Shown here: piece by piece, positions 1 through 10,973 of the stretch
How the letters are laid out: each line of letters opens with the position of its first letter
Position numbering within the stretch: position 1 is the stretch's first letter
Source: Adiantum capillus-veneris
Lineage: Eukaryota > Streptophyta > Polypodiopsida > Polypodiales > Pteridaceae
NCBI GenBank assembly: GCA_014529385.2
Contig: CM043945.1
Coordinates: forward strand, 96,698,612 to 96,762,611
Reading direction: 5' to 3'
Length of the DNA stretch: 64,000 nucleotides
Notes under the pieces: generated by a model
What the model saw: the letters and a program-made list of their open reading frames with translations, nothing else
Told to the model about the DNA's origin: nothing
The model's database searches: none
Translations under genes and position numbers: made by a program

Positions 1-1324
1 AATCTATAACTCTTCCATATTTTTAGGAGAAGGCCATTTCAGGATGGTATCCACTTTGGATTGATCCATATATAGCCCATTACCTGAAATAACATGCCCT
101 AAATAGTGAATTTCGTCTTTTAGAAAATCACACTTAGATTCCTTGGCATATAATTTGTTTGTGCGTAACAACTCAAACACCTGCCTGAGATGTTGTAAGT
201 AAGTGTTCTTCTTCAGAAGCACTGTAGACTAGTATGTCATCGAGGAAAACAATGACAAATTTGCCCAAGACTCTCCCCTCCCAGTGCTTATTAATCCCAA
301 TATTTTTGTGAATTGTAGCCACTCTCTCTCTTGTCATGAATGTAGAAGGCTCCAAGAAGAGTGAGTTTAGGAGGCAATTCTTGGGTCCCCATGACCATAT
401 TCCCTTTTGCTACGTTTTCTCCATACCAATTGTAATTTTTTGGGTCTTTAACAATGAGATAGTGGTTTTCCTCCTCGTCGCAAAATCTATCACCATCGTC
501 ATTTACCATGATTATTGCCAATCCTCTCGCTAGTCTTTCTCCAATATAGATGCATTGACGTCCTCGAACATCCGCATAAAATACGGCTTCAAGACACTAT
601 CTATAAGTGTCATGAATGTTGCGGGCGCATTGGTTAACCCAAAGGGCATCACCAATAACTCGTAGTGTCCAAACCGTGTTCGGAATGCAGTTTTGGATAT
701 ATCGGCAAGTCAAATACAGACTTGGTGATATCCTTACCGCAAGTCTATTTTAGTAAAAAAGTGAGCATGAATGAGTTTGTCAAACAACTCATCTACTCGG
801 GGCAATAGGAATTTATTCTTAACAGTAACGGCATTTAAGTCATGGTAGTCTACGCACATGCACATACTACCGTCTTTTTTCTTCACTAATAGGATAGGAG
901 AGGCCCATGGTGAAGAACTAGGTTGTATATACCCTCTGCAAAGGTAGTCAACAAACTGATGTTCCACCTCAGCAGCTTCATAATAACTCATACAGTAAGG
1001 CGGTTTACTGACAGGTTTACAGCCTGCAACCATGTTGGTCCTATGCTGCACCAATCGTGTCGACGATAATCTTGATGGCAAATCATTATGAAAAACATCT
1101 TGAAATTCCTTTAGTAATTTCTGTAACTCACTAGCAACGTTTGCTTGTTTAGAATTGGCCATTGGTGGAAGAGATGAGAGAGAAGCATGCGGCGTTGAGG
1201 AATGTTCAACAGTTTCAATGTTAGAAAGAAAACGAGACAATGAGTAACACAAGAAAACTTGATCTATTTCATTATTAGAAACGAGCTGCATAAGCTCAAC
1301 GGTACAAATCAATGGTGATGAAGG
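1..1324 (-). pseudogene. G1 pol fragment: gypsy reverse transcriptase
   Basis: Read on the minus strand from 1324, the sequence gives a spacer and then [48 protein letters not shown] and [13 protein letters not shown]. After an insertion come VIVFLDDILVYS, which carries the catalytic Asp pair, and YLGHVISGNGLYMDQSKV near 60-130. The usual RMCVDYR is MCVDYHDLN here. The region is broken by a frameshift near 730 and by foreign sequence at about 273-577. The gypsy spacer fuses into C2 LTR sequence at about 1324, so the end of the protease and the start of this segment are missing. RNase H and integrase would lie to the left of the window. Confidence 0.85.
273..577 (-). other. Foreign block inside the G1 reverse transcriptase
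   Basis: In gypsy RTs the residues after NAPATFM...KPYF lead directly into GKFVIVFLDD. Here about 300 bases intervene. The block stays open with a single TAG on the minus strand and contains the stretches DDGDRFCDEEENHYLIVKD and NMVMGTQELPPKLTLLGAF. I do not recognise the source; it looks coding rather than random. It could be a captured host exon or a piece of another element. Confidence 0.5.
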
Positions 1325-1575
1325 AGGGATTAAACCCTGAATAGAGCTCCCGCCTTGCTTCACTCTCACCTCCTCACACTTACCTTGTTGCATCAACTTC
1401 ACACTATGAAATGTGTGTAGAAATGGCCTCCTTTTATAGGCCAAAAGGGCTACCCTCTCTTATGAGAGGCAACCATGTGTAGCCACCCTTGTGCAAATAA
1501 GTCCAAATCGGACCCTCCAATCCGCCCATGTGTGGCCGTCCTTGTGTAGACAAATCCGCTTTTGAATTCGGCCAC

Positions 1576-1885
1576 CGGCCACCAGCCAATGACTTCCTAC
1601 CACCGGCCACTGGCCAACCGGCCAACCGATCGGTCATTTTTCGACCACTTTTCGGCCGCCGTCATGCCATAATATTCCTACAAAAAGGAATATTCCAACG
1701 AAGGGAAAAAAAAGTATCGGGGACGGCCATCGGCCACCAGCCAATTGACTTCCGACCACCGGCCACTGGCCAACCGGCCAACCGATCGGTGATTTTCCGA
1801 CCACTTTTCGGCCGCCATCCGGCCATAATATTCCTGCAAAAAGGAATATTTCGACGAAGGGAAAAAAAAGTCTCAAGGGCTTCCG
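1576..1885. repeat. 155-bp tandem duplication in the C2 LTR
   Basis: Two units, 1576-1730 and 1731-1885, both begin CGGCCACCAGCCAA. Each contains dense GGCCA/CCGGCCA repeats, the palindrome CCGATCGG, an AATATTCC...GGAATATT hairpin with an 8-bp stem, and an A-rich GGGAAAAAAAAG run. The other LTR has only one shortened unit (about 11440-11530). The proline/arginine-rich reading frames here are by-products of the repeat. Confidence 0.85.
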
Positions 1886-1962
1886 CCCCCGAGGCCCCTA
1901 AAGTTGCCCCTGATTCTTGGCCGTGAAAATTTTGGTTTCCGGTGAGTGATTTTCCTTCACGC

Positions 1963-2154
1963 TGTTGGGGTATAAAGCCCAATGTGGTCGCCCAGGTAAG
2001 TGGGCGGGCCGCCAGGTATGTACACATATTATTTTGTTAAAACCTAATAAGAACTCACTATGCTCTACACATTACAGTAGAGCGAGTTCACCATATCGTC
2101 ATGCTCTTCTTCTCGCACTCTCTCTCGCGTCGCACTTCCGCTCGTACTCCTTCA
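1963..2154 (+). repeat. C1 5' LTR
   Basis: 192 bp, TG...CA ends. It starts TGTTGGGGTATAAAGCCC; the TATAAAG at 1971 lies too close to the LTR start to be an obvious TATA box. It is directly followed by the primer site. It is nearly identical to 6945-7136. Confidence 0.93.
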
Positions 2155-2156
2155 AC

Positions 2157-2168
2157 TGGTATCACAGC
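2157..2168 (+). other. C1 primer binding site
   Basis: TGGTATCACAGC, two bases after the LTR end. It is one mismatch from the common plant initiator tRNA-Met site TGGTATCAGAGC. Confidence 0.85.
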
Positions 2169-3253
2169 TTAGATCGAGGCTCGGGGCAGCACTGCAGGAG
2201 GCTAGAGTCACCAGCTCAGATTGGAGTGAAATTCGACAGGCGAAGACACGGCCCCAAATCCTGTGGGGAAGCCTGAAGGGCTTGGTGTTCTCAGAATTTC
2301 ATTCTGAGGTCATCTCGGCCACCGTTCGGCTTCAACAAAGGTCTGCGCAGGCCATTTTCGACTACGTGGTCTCGGCGGGTGCAGATCCGACTCTGCAAAT
2401 TTGGGGTTTTCGGCCTACGACTGCAGGTGCTGAGGATATCGACACTCCCAAAGTGTTGATTTGTGGCTGTCTACACATCGAAGGACGGCTCACAGTTCTT
2501 GGAGGCGTGCCACATACGACACGGACGCATCTACACACAGACTGTAGGCGACATCCACTAGTTCATCAGGTAGCTTGTGTTTGCTGCTTGATATTCCAGA
2601 TTTCATCCTGACATTGCAGGTACTTCCACATGGGATGTATTGTCAGAGATGATGTATGTTTGTTGAGGGTTTGCTGGCTGTGAGTCACGCAGCAAACAAC
2701 CGCCGCAGCGGTTACAACATATAGTGGGAAATTTGTGGATGTATGACTTTGTGGGAAGTCTATGTACTATCAGATTTACTGTAGCCTTTGTTGAGGGTTG
2801 AGTGAGGTTTTATTGAGCTGGGGGATTCTCGAATGTTGAGATCCTTTCGGTGATACAGGTCTTGGAGCGATCCCTCGAGCACCCTTAGATAGGCAACTAG
2901 GATGTATTGACTGTGAGTTAGACAGTTGGGATTGCATCTTTGCTTTACTGCCGTTGAGGCATTGTCACAGTCTATGCTTACAGGACAGTGACAGGACAGT
3001 GAGAGACAGTACAGGTGCAGGACAGGTTTACCCGCAGCTTACAGTGTCAGAGAGATAGTGTTTTTTGAGCAGTTTTTTGGTCTGTTTTTTGAGTACACCA
3101 GAGCCATTTTACAAAGGAGACTCTGCCGAAATTTATGCAGAATCTGAAGCTTTCTTGGTTCATTTGACAGGTTGATATTGGTTCAGAGGTCAGTTTACAG
3201 AGGAAACTCTGCCGAATTTTTCCCAGGAAAGTAAACCACTGTGAAGCGTAGCT
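2169..3253 (+). other. C1 long untranslated leader
   Basis: About 1.1 kb separates the primer site from the gag start, long for copia. No convincing coding sequence is present. Near its end it carries a repeated motif, GAGACTCTGCCGAAATT at about 3117-3133 and GAAACTCTGCCGAATTTTT at about 3202-3220. The motif recurs in the leaders of C3, C4 and C5. Confidence 0.7.
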
Positions 3254-6200
3254 ATGGCTGGATCACACGACACTGCTCTTTACAATATCAAGAAGCTGGA
3301 TGGAACCAATTTCCCATTGTGGAAGAAGCAGATTTGGCACGTGTTGGTACAAAAGAAGCAGATAAAACCTATAAAGCTCAAGGGGATAAAACCAGAAGAT
3401 ATGGACGAAGATGAATGGAGCGAAATGGATGAATTGGCACTTTCTACCATTATGCTGACTTTGGCAGAAAGCGTTTACTTCTATGTAGCAGACGAGATGT
3501 CGGCTTATCAAGCATGGTTAAAGCTGAGTGATCTTTATGAGAAGCAGAGTGCATCTTCACAGGTATACTGGCTTAAGAAGCTTGTTGACTTGAAGATGAA
3601 AGAAGGGACACATATGTCCAATCATCTGAATGAATTCAACACAATCTACAGTCAGTTGTCAGCTCAAGGTGTCAAGTTTGATGAACCTGTTATTCAAGAA
3701 ATAAATGTGACAAACACTGTTGCAGAGGATGACAGTCTACTGTCAGGAGACATCTACTTCTTGAAGAATACAATGGACTCAGCTCTTCTTACAGCATCTG
3801 ATGGAAATGCACTGAGTGACTGGATTATAGACTCAGGGACATCACTTCATGTGTCTCCAAACAAGGAGTGGTTTACCTCTTATGTGACCACTAAAGATCA
3901 TGTTCGGCTAGGCAATGGGCAGACATGTGAGATCTTAGGTGTTGGAGATGTTCAATTGAAGTTTCGGAATGGCTCTTCTTTCACGCTGAAGAATGTGAGA
4001 CATGTTCCCGCAATTACAAAGAGCTTGATCAGCACAGGTTTACTTGATGATGCTAGCTACGTCACCACTTTTGGACAGAACATGTGGAAGATATCCAAGG
4101 GTTCTATGACAGTAGCACATGGAGTAAAGTGTGGAGGACTTTACATGATTTATGTATCAAATGTCTCTAAAAATGTAATCAATGCAATCGAGCAGCCGAA
4201 CGTTTCTTTGTGGCATAGCCGGTTAGGACATATGTCCAAGAAGGGAATGGAAATCTTGTCTCGTTTTGGTTATTTGCCTGGCTTTTCATTTAATGATTTT
4301 GAATTCTGTGAACATTGTATGTATGGTAAGCAAACACAGCAGCCACATAAGCATAGAAGCAGTAGAAGAGATACACAGTTGGCACTTGTTCATAGTGATT
4401 TGTGTGGACCTATGCCTAACCTATCTCTAGGGGGAGCTTCTTACTTTATGACATTTATAGATGATTACTCAAGGAAAGTATGGGTTTACTTTCTCAAGCA
4501 CAAGGATGAAGCGTTTAGTGTTTTCAAAACGTTTGTGACACTTGTGGAGAATCAGAGTGGCAAGAAGCTTAAATGCTTACGCACTGACAATGGTGGAGAG
4601 TATGTTTCAAAGGCCTTTCAGGACTTTTGTGAGTCAAAAGGTATAAAACGTGAACTTACTGCTCCTTACAATCCTCCTCAAAATGGTGTTGCTGAGAGGA
4701 TGAATACGACCATACAAGAGAAGGTCAGAAGTATGTTGTCTAATGCATAGTTGCCAAATGGGTTTTGGGCTGAAGCTGTATCAACAACTGTTCATCTTGT
4801 AAATAGATCTCCTAGCAAGGTTTTGCAGAAGGATTCAGTGCCAGAGATGGTATGGTCAGGCAAAATGCCCTCATACAAGCATCTCAGAGTCTTTGGCTGT
4901 GAGGCATATACTCACGTTCCAAAGGAATTTAGGAACAAACTTGAGCCAAAGAGTAGAAAGTGCATCTTTCTAGGCTATGGTAATTCTGGTGAGATGGGGT
5001 ACAGACTTTGGATCCCGAATCCAGAAAGGTTATCCGCAGCAATGATGTTCACTTTAATGAAGCCAAATATCATTCTAAACCAGAGAAAGTTGAGGAGATT
5101 AGAAGAGTTGTCTTCCAAGAAGATGGACATGCACGTGCAAGACAAAATGTCAGGGCTCAAGAGGAGCAAGCACAGGATAGATTGGAACCACAGGTTGTGG
5201 CTGAGCCTGAGCCACCTATTGTGCGTAGATCTGGACGTGTCACGCGACCTCCTGATAGGTTTGTTCCATCTATGAACTATGTCATGTTGACTAATTGCAA
5301 TGAGCCTTCATGTTACACAGAAGCAGTGCAAATGAAGGACTCCGGGAATTGGCAATTGGCCATGCAGTCGGAGATGACAGCTCTGCGTAAAAACCAGACA
5401 TGGAAGCTAGTTAAATTACCACGGGGCAAAAAGGCTCTACCCTGTAAATGGGTTTACAGGTATAAGATCACCGCTCATGATAGTCAGCCAAAGTACAAAG
5501 CAAGGCTGGTTGCCAAGGGCTTTAAGCAAGAACAAGGCATTGACTTTGATGAAGTTTTCTCTCCGGTGGTCAAAATGACTACATTGAGATGCTTTCTTGC
5601 ATTGGTTGCCATATTAGATTTGGTGTTGCACCAAATGGATGTCAAGACAGCGTTCTTGCATGGTGATTTAGATGTGGAAATTTACATGCAGCAGCCAGAA
5701 GGGTTTGTTGAGAAAGGCAAGGAAGATTGGGTATGCCAGTTGTTAAAGAGTCTTTATGGCTTAAAACAATCACCGAGGGCATGGTACCATAAATTCCACA
5801 AGTTTATGCTTTCTCAAGGCTACAAACGTAGTGAGTTCGATCACTGTCTATATACAAAGAAGGCTAAGGATGGTAGTTGGTTGATCCTTATTTTGTATGT
5901 GAATGACATGTTGATTGCTGGCAAGCACTTGCAAGAAATTTGAGCTTTGAAGTCAAAGATGGCAAAATCGTTTGACATGAAAGACATGGGTGAGGCAAGT
6001 CATATACTTGGTATGCGCATTGAGAGAGACAGATCAAAGAAGTTGATTTGGTTATCTCAAACAGAGTATATTGACAAGGTTTTGCAACGTTTCAATATGG
6101 AGAAGGGAAAGGCATTGAGTGTTCCATTGCCACCATATGTGAAACTTAGCAAACAAGATTTTCCTGTGTCTGAGGAAGAACAGGTTGAAATGGATAAGAT

Positions 6201-6855
6201 TCCATATGCGTCTACAGTGGGTAGTTTGATGTATGCAATGATTGCTACTCGCCCAGACATTGCATTTGCAGTGGGAGTAGTAAGTCGATACATGTCAAAC
6301 CGAGGCAAGAAACATTGGGAGGCAGTGAAAGGAATATTGAGATACCTGAAAGCTACAAAGAGTATGCGTATATGCTATGGGAGTCAGGAGCTAAGTGTAA
6401 AGGGTTTTACAGACTCAGATTATGCAGGTGACTTAGACAACCGAAGGTCTACATTAGGGTATGTCTTTACATTGGCTGGTGGAGCAGTATCATGGCGTTC
6501 TAAATTACAAGATTATGTTACTCAATCTACTACAGAGGCTGAATATGTTGCAGCATCAGAGGCATGCAAAGAATCAATTTGGCTTAATCGACTAGTAACA
6601 GATTTGGGAATCAAAGAAGAGATGCCTGTGTTATATTGTGATAGTCAAAGTGCTATACAATTGGCTCGCAATCCAGTTTATCACTCAAAGACAAAGCATG
6701 TGGATGTGAAGTATCATTTCATCAGGGAAATGCTCGAGGATAAGCAACTTCAGCTTGTCAAAGTTCACACCACAGAAAATTCTGTTGATCTACTTACAAA
6801 AGGACTTCCCTCAGAGAGCTTTGCGCATTTTCGCAAGCAGTTAGGTGTAGGGTAG
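3254..6855 (+). pseudogene. C1 gag-pol polyprotein, disrupted
   Basis: The frame starts at ATG 3254 (MAGSHDTALYNIKKLDGTNF). The N-terminal gag is intact to QGVKFDEP (about 3687) and then jumps in frame to the region before the protease, so the rest of gag and its CCHC knuckle are missing. Next come the protease motif DSGTSLHVSP (about 3832), the integrase zinc-binding HSRLGH...CEHC (about 4215-4320), and the catalytic core HSDLCGP, RTDNGGEY and PPQNGVAER. Breaks are a TAG at 4748-4750, a frameshift near 5005 and a TGA at 5941-5943. RT (5300-5940) reads YVNDM where active enzymes have YVDDM (AAT at 5902-5904). RNase H shows TDSDYAGD, STTEAEYVA and KTKHVDVKYHF and ends at TAG 6855. Confidence 0.93.
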
Positions 6856-6930
6856 TACATCACTTCTCTACATCTCTTGTATATTAGCTTGTATAGTAGC
6901 TTCTCTCACACTTAAAGTACCACATTGGAC

Positions 6931-6944
6931 TTTAAGTGGGAGGT
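6931..6944 (+). other. C1 polypurine tract
   Basis: TTTAAGTGGGAGGT abuts the 3' LTR start. The same sequence stands before the 3' LTR of C4. Confidence 0.8.
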
Positions 6945-7136
6945 TGTTGGGGTATAAAGCCCAATGTGGTCGCCCAGGTAAGTGGGCGGGCCGCCAGGTA
7001 TGTACACATATTCTTTTGTTGAAACCTAATAAGAACTCACTATGCTCTACACATTACAGTAGAGCGAGTTCACCATATCGTCGTGCTCTTCTTCTTGCAC
7101 TCTCTCTCGCGTCGCACTTCCGCTCGTACTCCTTCA
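6945..7136 (+). repeat. C1 3' LTR
   Basis: 192 bp, followed by the TSD CACGC at 7137-7141. It differs from the 5' LTR at four positions that I can see. Confidence 0.93.
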
Positions 7137-7291
7137 CACGCACGATGGCTTCTCCTCATAATGGGGGCCTTACAAATGTATGCTTTTACCACAAAAAATT
7201 ACAAGGGGTAAATCAGGCTCCATACTTATCAATCTCCCACGTGGAGACTGATTTCCAAACCAAATCTGTGACTACTTTCCACCCTGGCTTC

Positions 7292-10156
7292 TTATCCTTG
7301 AATGCCGATTGAAGATGAGCAAAAGCTCAACTTCTCCTTGTTGACCACCTTTGTAAACATGTCTGCGGGATTTTCACTTGTATGCACCTTTCCTAGCTTT
7401 AGTTGTCCCTCTTCCAAAAGAGTGCGTATGAAGTGATATCTCACCTCAATGTGCTTTGTCCTTGAATGAAAGGCCGAGTTCTTTGCAAGATGGATAGCGC
7501 TTTGGTTATCACTGTACAAGACACAATTGTCATGTTTGAATCCAAGCTCTTCTAAGAATCTGTGAAGCCACAGAATTTCTTTGCTTGCCTCCGTCATTGC
7601 TACATACTCTGCTTCCGTGGTAGAAAGTGAGACCACTTTCTGCAGCTTTGAAGCCTAGCTTACTGCTGTGCCTCCAACCGTGAACACATAGCTAGTAGTG
7701 CTCCTTCGAGTATCTTTGTCACCTACCATATCTGCATCAGCATACCCTTCTAGAAAAATATTAGTTCCTCCAAAATACAAAGCATTTGTTGTTGTCCCTT
7801 TTAGATACCTAAGTATCCACTTCACAGCTTGCCAATGCTCTTTACCTGGGTTGTTCATGAACCTACTTACAACTCCCACTACATGTGCAATATCTGGCTT
7901 TGTCCAGACCATAGCATACATTAGAGAACCTACCGCTACAGCATATGGAACTTTAGACATATAGGCTATCTCCTCTTGTGTCTTTGGACACATATCCTTC
8001 GTTAATTTAAAGTGACCAGCCAAAGGTGTAGAAACTGGTTTTGCATTTTGCATTGCAAACCTTTCTAGTACCTTCTTGATGTACTCCTCTTGAGATAGTT
8101 TTATTGTCTTCTTCGTCCTGTCCCTTTATATTTTCATACCAAGTATCCTCTTTGTAGCACCTAAATCTTTCATTGAAAAAGAATTAGACAGCTCCTCTTT
8201 TAGGCCTTTGATGTCCTGCATGTTAGCACTTGCAATCATCATGTCATCAACATACAACATTAGAATGATGAACTTCCCATCTTCCAAATTCTTCGTGTAG
8301 ACGCAGTGATCCGAGTTGCATCTTGTGAATCCATGATCCAACATCCATCGATCAAACTTCAAGTACCATTGTCTTGATGCTTGCTTTAAACCATACAAAC
8401 TCTTCTTTAATCTGCAAACCATTTTCTCCTTACCTTTTACTTCATACCCCTTTGGTTGAAGCATGTAGATTTCCTCCTCTAAATTACCATGACGGAATGC
8501 CGTATTTACATCCATTTGCTCGAGATTTAGATCATGAGTAGCGACAAGGCTTAAGACAAGCCTAATTGAGTTCATTTTTACAACATGAGAAAATATTTCA
8601 TTGAAGTTAATACCTTTCTTTTGAGAAAACCCTTTTACCACAAGCTACTTGCTCTTGTAGATCTTCGGGGAATAGGTTGAGGCTTCTCATTTGGTTGACG
8701 TTGTTGCACATTGTCACCGTTTGCAGTCCTTGAGTCGTCACCGTCCTCAAGCTCCATGTACTCATCACCTGTTTCTTTTGTTTGTTTTCTTTCCAAGTAA
8801 TCTTTGTACATATTTTGTTCGTTAAAAATTACATCCCTACTCCTTAAGATTTTACCATCTTCAAGATTCCATAGGCGATACCCAAAGTCACCTTCTCCAT
8901 AGCCAATGAAGAAACACTTTTTGGACTTTGCATCTAGCTTTGATCTTAGGCTTCTATCTATGTGCATGAAAGCCTCACACCCAAACACTTTGAGAAATGC
9001 ATAATTCACCGGTTTACCTGTCCATGCCTCTTCTGGAACTCCCCCATCCAATGCCGTTGAGGGTGATCGATTGATTAAGTACACAGACGTACTTACAGCT
9101 TCCGTCCAAAGCTCAAGTGGTAGGCCTACATATAGCCGCATGCTTCGTGCTCGCTCCATGATTGTTCTGTTCATCCTTTTCGAAATCCCATTTTGTTGAG
9201 GTGTCCTTGGGGTTGTCCTTTGCCTCCAAATGCCATTGCTAGCATTAAAGCTTTCAAAAGCTTGGCTGCAATATTCACCTCCATTGTCGGATCTGAGGCA
9301 TTTAACCTTGGTACTTGTTTCATTCTCCACAAAGGCTTTCCACCTTTGAAATATGGAAAATACGTCGGACTTATTCTTCATGACATAAATCCATGTTTTT
9401 CTAGTCGCATCGTCTATGAATGTTACATAGTACAATGAACCACCAAGTGATGGTGTACTTGCAGGACCCCAAACATCAGAATAAACCAACTCAAGTTTTT
9501 TATTTTTTATTTCATTTCCTGAATTTTGAAATTTTACTCTCTTTTGTTTACCATAAACACAATCTTCACATAACTCTAAGTCCACTTCTTTCAAACCTGG
9601 TAGAAGCTTCTTTGTTTGAAGGATTTGCATTCCTTTGGCACTCATATGCCCAAGCCGGTAGTGCCACACCGCACTGTCAACTTCTGTAGTTGCTGCATAA
9701 GCTGAAGGTTGCGCGCTAACAGTACACAAGTAAAGTATACCGACTTTTTCTCCCTTGGCAACCACCAAAGATCCCTTTGATATCTTCCACCGTTTGTTTC
9801 CGAATGCAATGTTGTGACCTTCATCATCCAATTGTCTTGTAGAGATCAATTTTTTGCGAAGAGAAGGAACATGCCTAACATCTTTAAGCTTCCACTCATT
9901 TTCGTTAGCACTTTTGACAGAAATTGTACCTTTGTCGACAATCTCACAAGTATACATACCCAAAATTAGCTTTGGTGTAATCTTGGAAATGTTGCTTGTG
10001 TGGTGTCGCATGGAATGAAGCCCTGGAATCTACTATCCAGGAATTAGACACATTGTCTAATGAGAGAATTAGAGCATCTTGCTCTACTTTACCTGCCACA
10101 TTGGCCTCCGATGTTGGCTTGTTGTCTTGAGACTCTGCCTCCTTCTTCTTTTTGGA
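7292..10156 (-). pseudogene. C2 pol: protease, integrase, RT, RNase H
   Basis: Read from 10156 leftward. A degenerate protease region reads DSRASFHATPH (about 10030), with DSR in place of DSG. Integrase has the zinc site HYRLGHMSAKG...CEDCVYGK and the core YSDVWGP, RSDNGGEYCSQ and TPQQNGISKRMNRT, followed by the GYRLWNLEDGK region to about 8650. The reading jumps from RRSTRAS to VVKGFSQKKGINFNEIFSH, so the N-terminal RT segment (roughly 100 or more residues) is deleted. RT keeps YVDDMMIA (about 8250) and KSLYGLKQASRQWY. RNase H (8053-7292) has LEGYADADMVGDKDTRRST, a TAG in place of the Trp of VSW (about 7655), and TEAEYVAMTEAS. Confidence 0.9.
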
Positions 10157-10909
10157 CTAGCAATCCTTCTTGACGTGGCCCTTCTTGCTGCAGTTCCAAC
10201 ATTCAAGAACTGACTTTGTGCGTGACTTGCTCCGCCTTGAGCGATCACGACCTTTTTGGTTTTTGAACCTCTCCTTAGGTCTTCCTCTTGTTTCCACTGA
10301 TAGTGTAGCACTTGATGATTCTCCTGTGCTTCTTCTTCGTATTTCCTCGCTTAGGAGAACACCCACAACATCATCAAACTTAAGAGTATTTGTGCCAGAA
10401 ATAGAATTACTTACAGCCATCACAAGGCTGTCCCAACTATCGAGTAGAGATGATAGTATAAGGAGAGCTCGCACTTCGTCATCGAAATTGATTTTCACCG
10501 ATCAAAGTTGACTTATGTTTGTGTTAAAGTCATTTAAATATTCTGCAACTGAACCATTCTCTGCCATCTTTAGATTGAACAAGCGCTTCATAAGAAATAC
10601 CTTATTGGATGCCGATGGTTTCTCGTAGAAGTCGTCAAGTGACTTCATCAAGTCCTCCGTGGTCTTCATCTCCGAAACATTGAAGGCCACCGTTGACGCC
10701 AAGCTTAACTGGATTGTTCTCAGTGCCTTTCGATCAAGGACAATCCATGCTTCATCTGCCATTGTTGTGGGCTTCTTCGCAAGACCGCCTAGTCGCAAAT
10801 AGAGGTCCTTCTTGTAGAGATAGTTCTCAATCTGCATCTTCCAATGTTGGTAGTTTTTGCCGTTGAACTTCTCAATCTTGAGCTTCCCTCCCTCCGCCAT
10901 AACTCCCAC
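10157..10909 (-). pseudogene. C2 gag with CCHC knuckle
   Basis: The start is near 10897 (MAEGGKLKIEKFNGKNY). The gag body KPSASNKVFLMKRLFNLKM and YLNDFNTNISQL runs to about 10505. A stop and break follow at about 10500, then VRALLILSSLLDSWDSL and the CCHC knuckle CWNCSKKGHVKKDC at about 10157-10200, with a TAG right after it. Capsid/nucleocapsid protein of the element; broken by at least two lesions. Confidence 0.9.
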
Positions 10910-10959
10910 TCAATTCAAGGAATCCTTTCCCTGAGATAACTTAGCTACGAGCAAACCTT

Positions 10960-10971
10960 GCTCTGATACCA
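10960..10971 (-). other. C2 primer binding site
   Basis: GCTCTGATACCA on the plus strand, i.e. TGGTATCAGAGC on the minus strand, two bases from the 5' LTR end at 10974. Perfect initiator tRNA-Met type. Confidence 0.9.
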
Positions 10972-10973
10972 GT

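Larger units (their letters stand above)
1963..7136 (+). mobile_element. Ty1/copia retrotransposon C1, complete insertion
   Basis: The 5174-bp plus-strand copia has 192-bp LTRs (1963-2154 and 6945-7136), both TGTTGGGG...CTTCA. The 5-bp TSD CACGC lies at 1958-1962 and 7137-7141. The order is LTR, primer site, 1.1-kb leader, gag-PR-IN-RT-RNase H, polypurine tract, LTR. I count four differences between the LTRs by eye, so the insertion is recent. It sits inside the C2 3' LTR and is younger than C2. Coding defects (listed under the gag-pol entry) make this copy non-functional. Confidence 0.95.
1325..7231 (-). repeat. C2 3' LTR, split by C1 and truncated
   Basis: The LTR pieces are 1325-1962 and 7142-7231, with C1 and its TSD between them. 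Across the C1 site the two pieces join to match the intact 5' LTR around 11575-11590. The element-internal end is the CA at 7231, facing the polypurine-like ATCTCCCACGTGG at 7232-7244. The copy carries an extra 155-bp tandem duplication that the 5' LTR lacks, and it ends abruptly at about 1325 against gypsy sequence. Confidence 0.8.

Noticed and set aside
1576-1885. CRISPR-like or satellite array
   Set aside because: Only two units, within an LTR, with no spacer/repeat structure.
1528-1926. Proline/arginine-rich open frames on both strands
   Set aside because: They lie in the tandemly repeated GGCCA-rich part of the C2 LTR; both strands are open because of repeat composition.
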